A stretch of 30,960 nucleotides of DNA from SLRI01 sp964576715 (GTDB lineage: Bacteria > Pseudomonadota > Alphaproteobacteria > Geminicoccales > Geminicoccaceae): NCBI GenBank assembly GCA_964576715.1, contig CAZNWE010000051.1, positions 1 through 30,960 of the forward strand, given 5' to 3'. The position numbers and the translations under genes were made by a program. Positions 30,623 through 30,960 of this stretch are shown in pieces. Each line of letters begins with the position of its first letter. Positions within the stretch are counted from its first letter, which is position 1. The notes under the pieces were generated by a model, which had not been told where the DNA came from, ran no database searches, and saw only the letters and a list, made by a program, of their open reading frames with translations.

Positions 30623-30951
30623 GCCGCCTCGCGATCCGGCTCTACATCCTGCAGCGCGCCACGGCACTGGTCATGGCGCCCCTGGTCCTCGTCCACCTCG
30701 CCGTCATCGTCTACGCGACGCAAGCCGGCCTCAGCGCCGAGGCGATCCTCGGCCGCACGCAAGGCAGCCTGCTCTGGGCCGGCTTCTACGGCCTCTTCGT
30801 CATCGCAGCCGCCATCCACGGCGCGATCGGCCTGCGCACCGTGCTGGCCGAGGTGACCGGCCGGCGCGGCCGTGCCCTGGACGTGGCGGTGGCCGGCTTC
30901 GGCCTCCTCCTGCTCGTCCTGGGCCTCCGCGCCGTCGCCGCCGTGACATGA
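30619..30951 (+). CDS. SdhC/FrdC-like membrane anchor subunit
   Basis: A 110-residue protein with three hydrophobic helices (about 12-32, 52-72, 85-106). Histidines in LVLVHLAVIV and AAIHGAIGLR sit where SdhC/SdhD-type anchors hold b-type heme, and the HGAIGLR turn is characteristic. It would tether the Fe-S and flavoprotein subunits to the membrane and pass electrons to quinone. GTG 30619 overlaps the stop of the Fe-S gene (GTGA), so both are coupled. No second anchor gene intervenes before the next ATG, so a single small anchor may suffice, or a partner lies further right. Confidence 0.8.
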   Translation: MSRLAIRLYILQRATALVMAPLVLVHLAVIVYATQAGLSAEAILGRTQGSLLWAGFYGLFVIAAAIHGAIGLRTVLAEVTGRRGRALDVAVAGFGLLLLVLGLRAVAAVT

Positions 30952-30960
30952 GCAGCCTCA
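30948..30960 (+). CDS. start of next operon gene, probably the flavoprotein subunit
   Basis: ATG 30948 overlaps the TGA of the anchor gene (ATGA), and only four codons (MSSL) are visible. The flavoprotein subunit of a fumarate-reductase-like complex is absent from the window so far and would be expected here. That identity is inferred from order alone. Confidence 0.4.

Overview
The window is very GC-rich DNA with GC-ending codons in almost every gene, which produces long meaningless open frames on the opposite strands. Several products are of alphaproteobacterial type: a long-form dCTP deaminase, a TorF-type porin, a BigR/SqrR-type regulator, a patatin/DUF3734 protein, an AraD close in remembered sequence to the Azospirillum enzyme, and a MatB close to the Rhodopseudomonas enzyme. 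I read it as chromosomal DNA of a free-living, respiring alphaproteobacterium, perhaps Rhodospirillales-like and possibly marine because of a DddP-like gene. I see no rRNA, tRNA, CRISPR array, prophage or intact insertion sequence.

Layout. 1-2500 (minus): patatin-like phospholipase followed by a GntP-type permease that runs off the left edge. 2501-2824: divergent intergenic region. 2825-3610 (+): WecG/TagA/CpsF glycosyltransferase. 3686-5244 (minus): TorF-type porin, then Pcm repair methyltransferase. 5462-8622 (+): a Tat-exported family 5 solute-binding protein with its own terminator, then an M24-fold enzyme carrying the DddP (DMSP lyase) residue set. 8779-12139: a BigR/SqrR-type thiol-based repressor (minus) divergent from two half-size YeeE/YedE sulfur transporters and a SulP anion transporter. 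12140-12728: a gene-free region holding a phased repeat array, a good minus-strand sigma-70 promoter, paired repeats and a CueR/HmrR-type copper operator. 12729-15227 (+): CopA copper ATPase. 15315-16487 (minus) dCTP deaminase, divergent from rpiA (16668-17426) and an AhpD-like protein (17499-17837). 17838-18331: a coding remnant and a terminator hairpin. 18332-21752 (minus): oligo-1,6-glucosidase-type GH13 enzyme, then an unknown multi-spanning membrane protein with a pentapeptide repeat. 21911-22840 (+): AraD-type dehydratase. 23048-24565 (minus) MatB and 24663-26975 (minus) a DUF3604 protein. 27134-30960 (+): a NitT/TauT-type ABC importer whose genes overlap those of a fumarate-reductase/succinate-dehydrogenase-like complex that continues off the right edge.

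Three groupings look functional. First, 7.4-12.1 kb has a sulfur theme: a DddP-like enzyme beside a persulfide-type sensor and three sulfur or anion transporters. Second, 12.1-15.2 kb is a copper-efflux unit with its operator but no regulator gene in view. Third, 27.1-31 kb is an importer translationally coupled to a quinone-linked dehydrogenase, with a DUF3604 protein facing it across a shared promoter region that contains an inverted repeat. The third grouping and the 20-21 bp repeat array are my best candidates for something not yet described.
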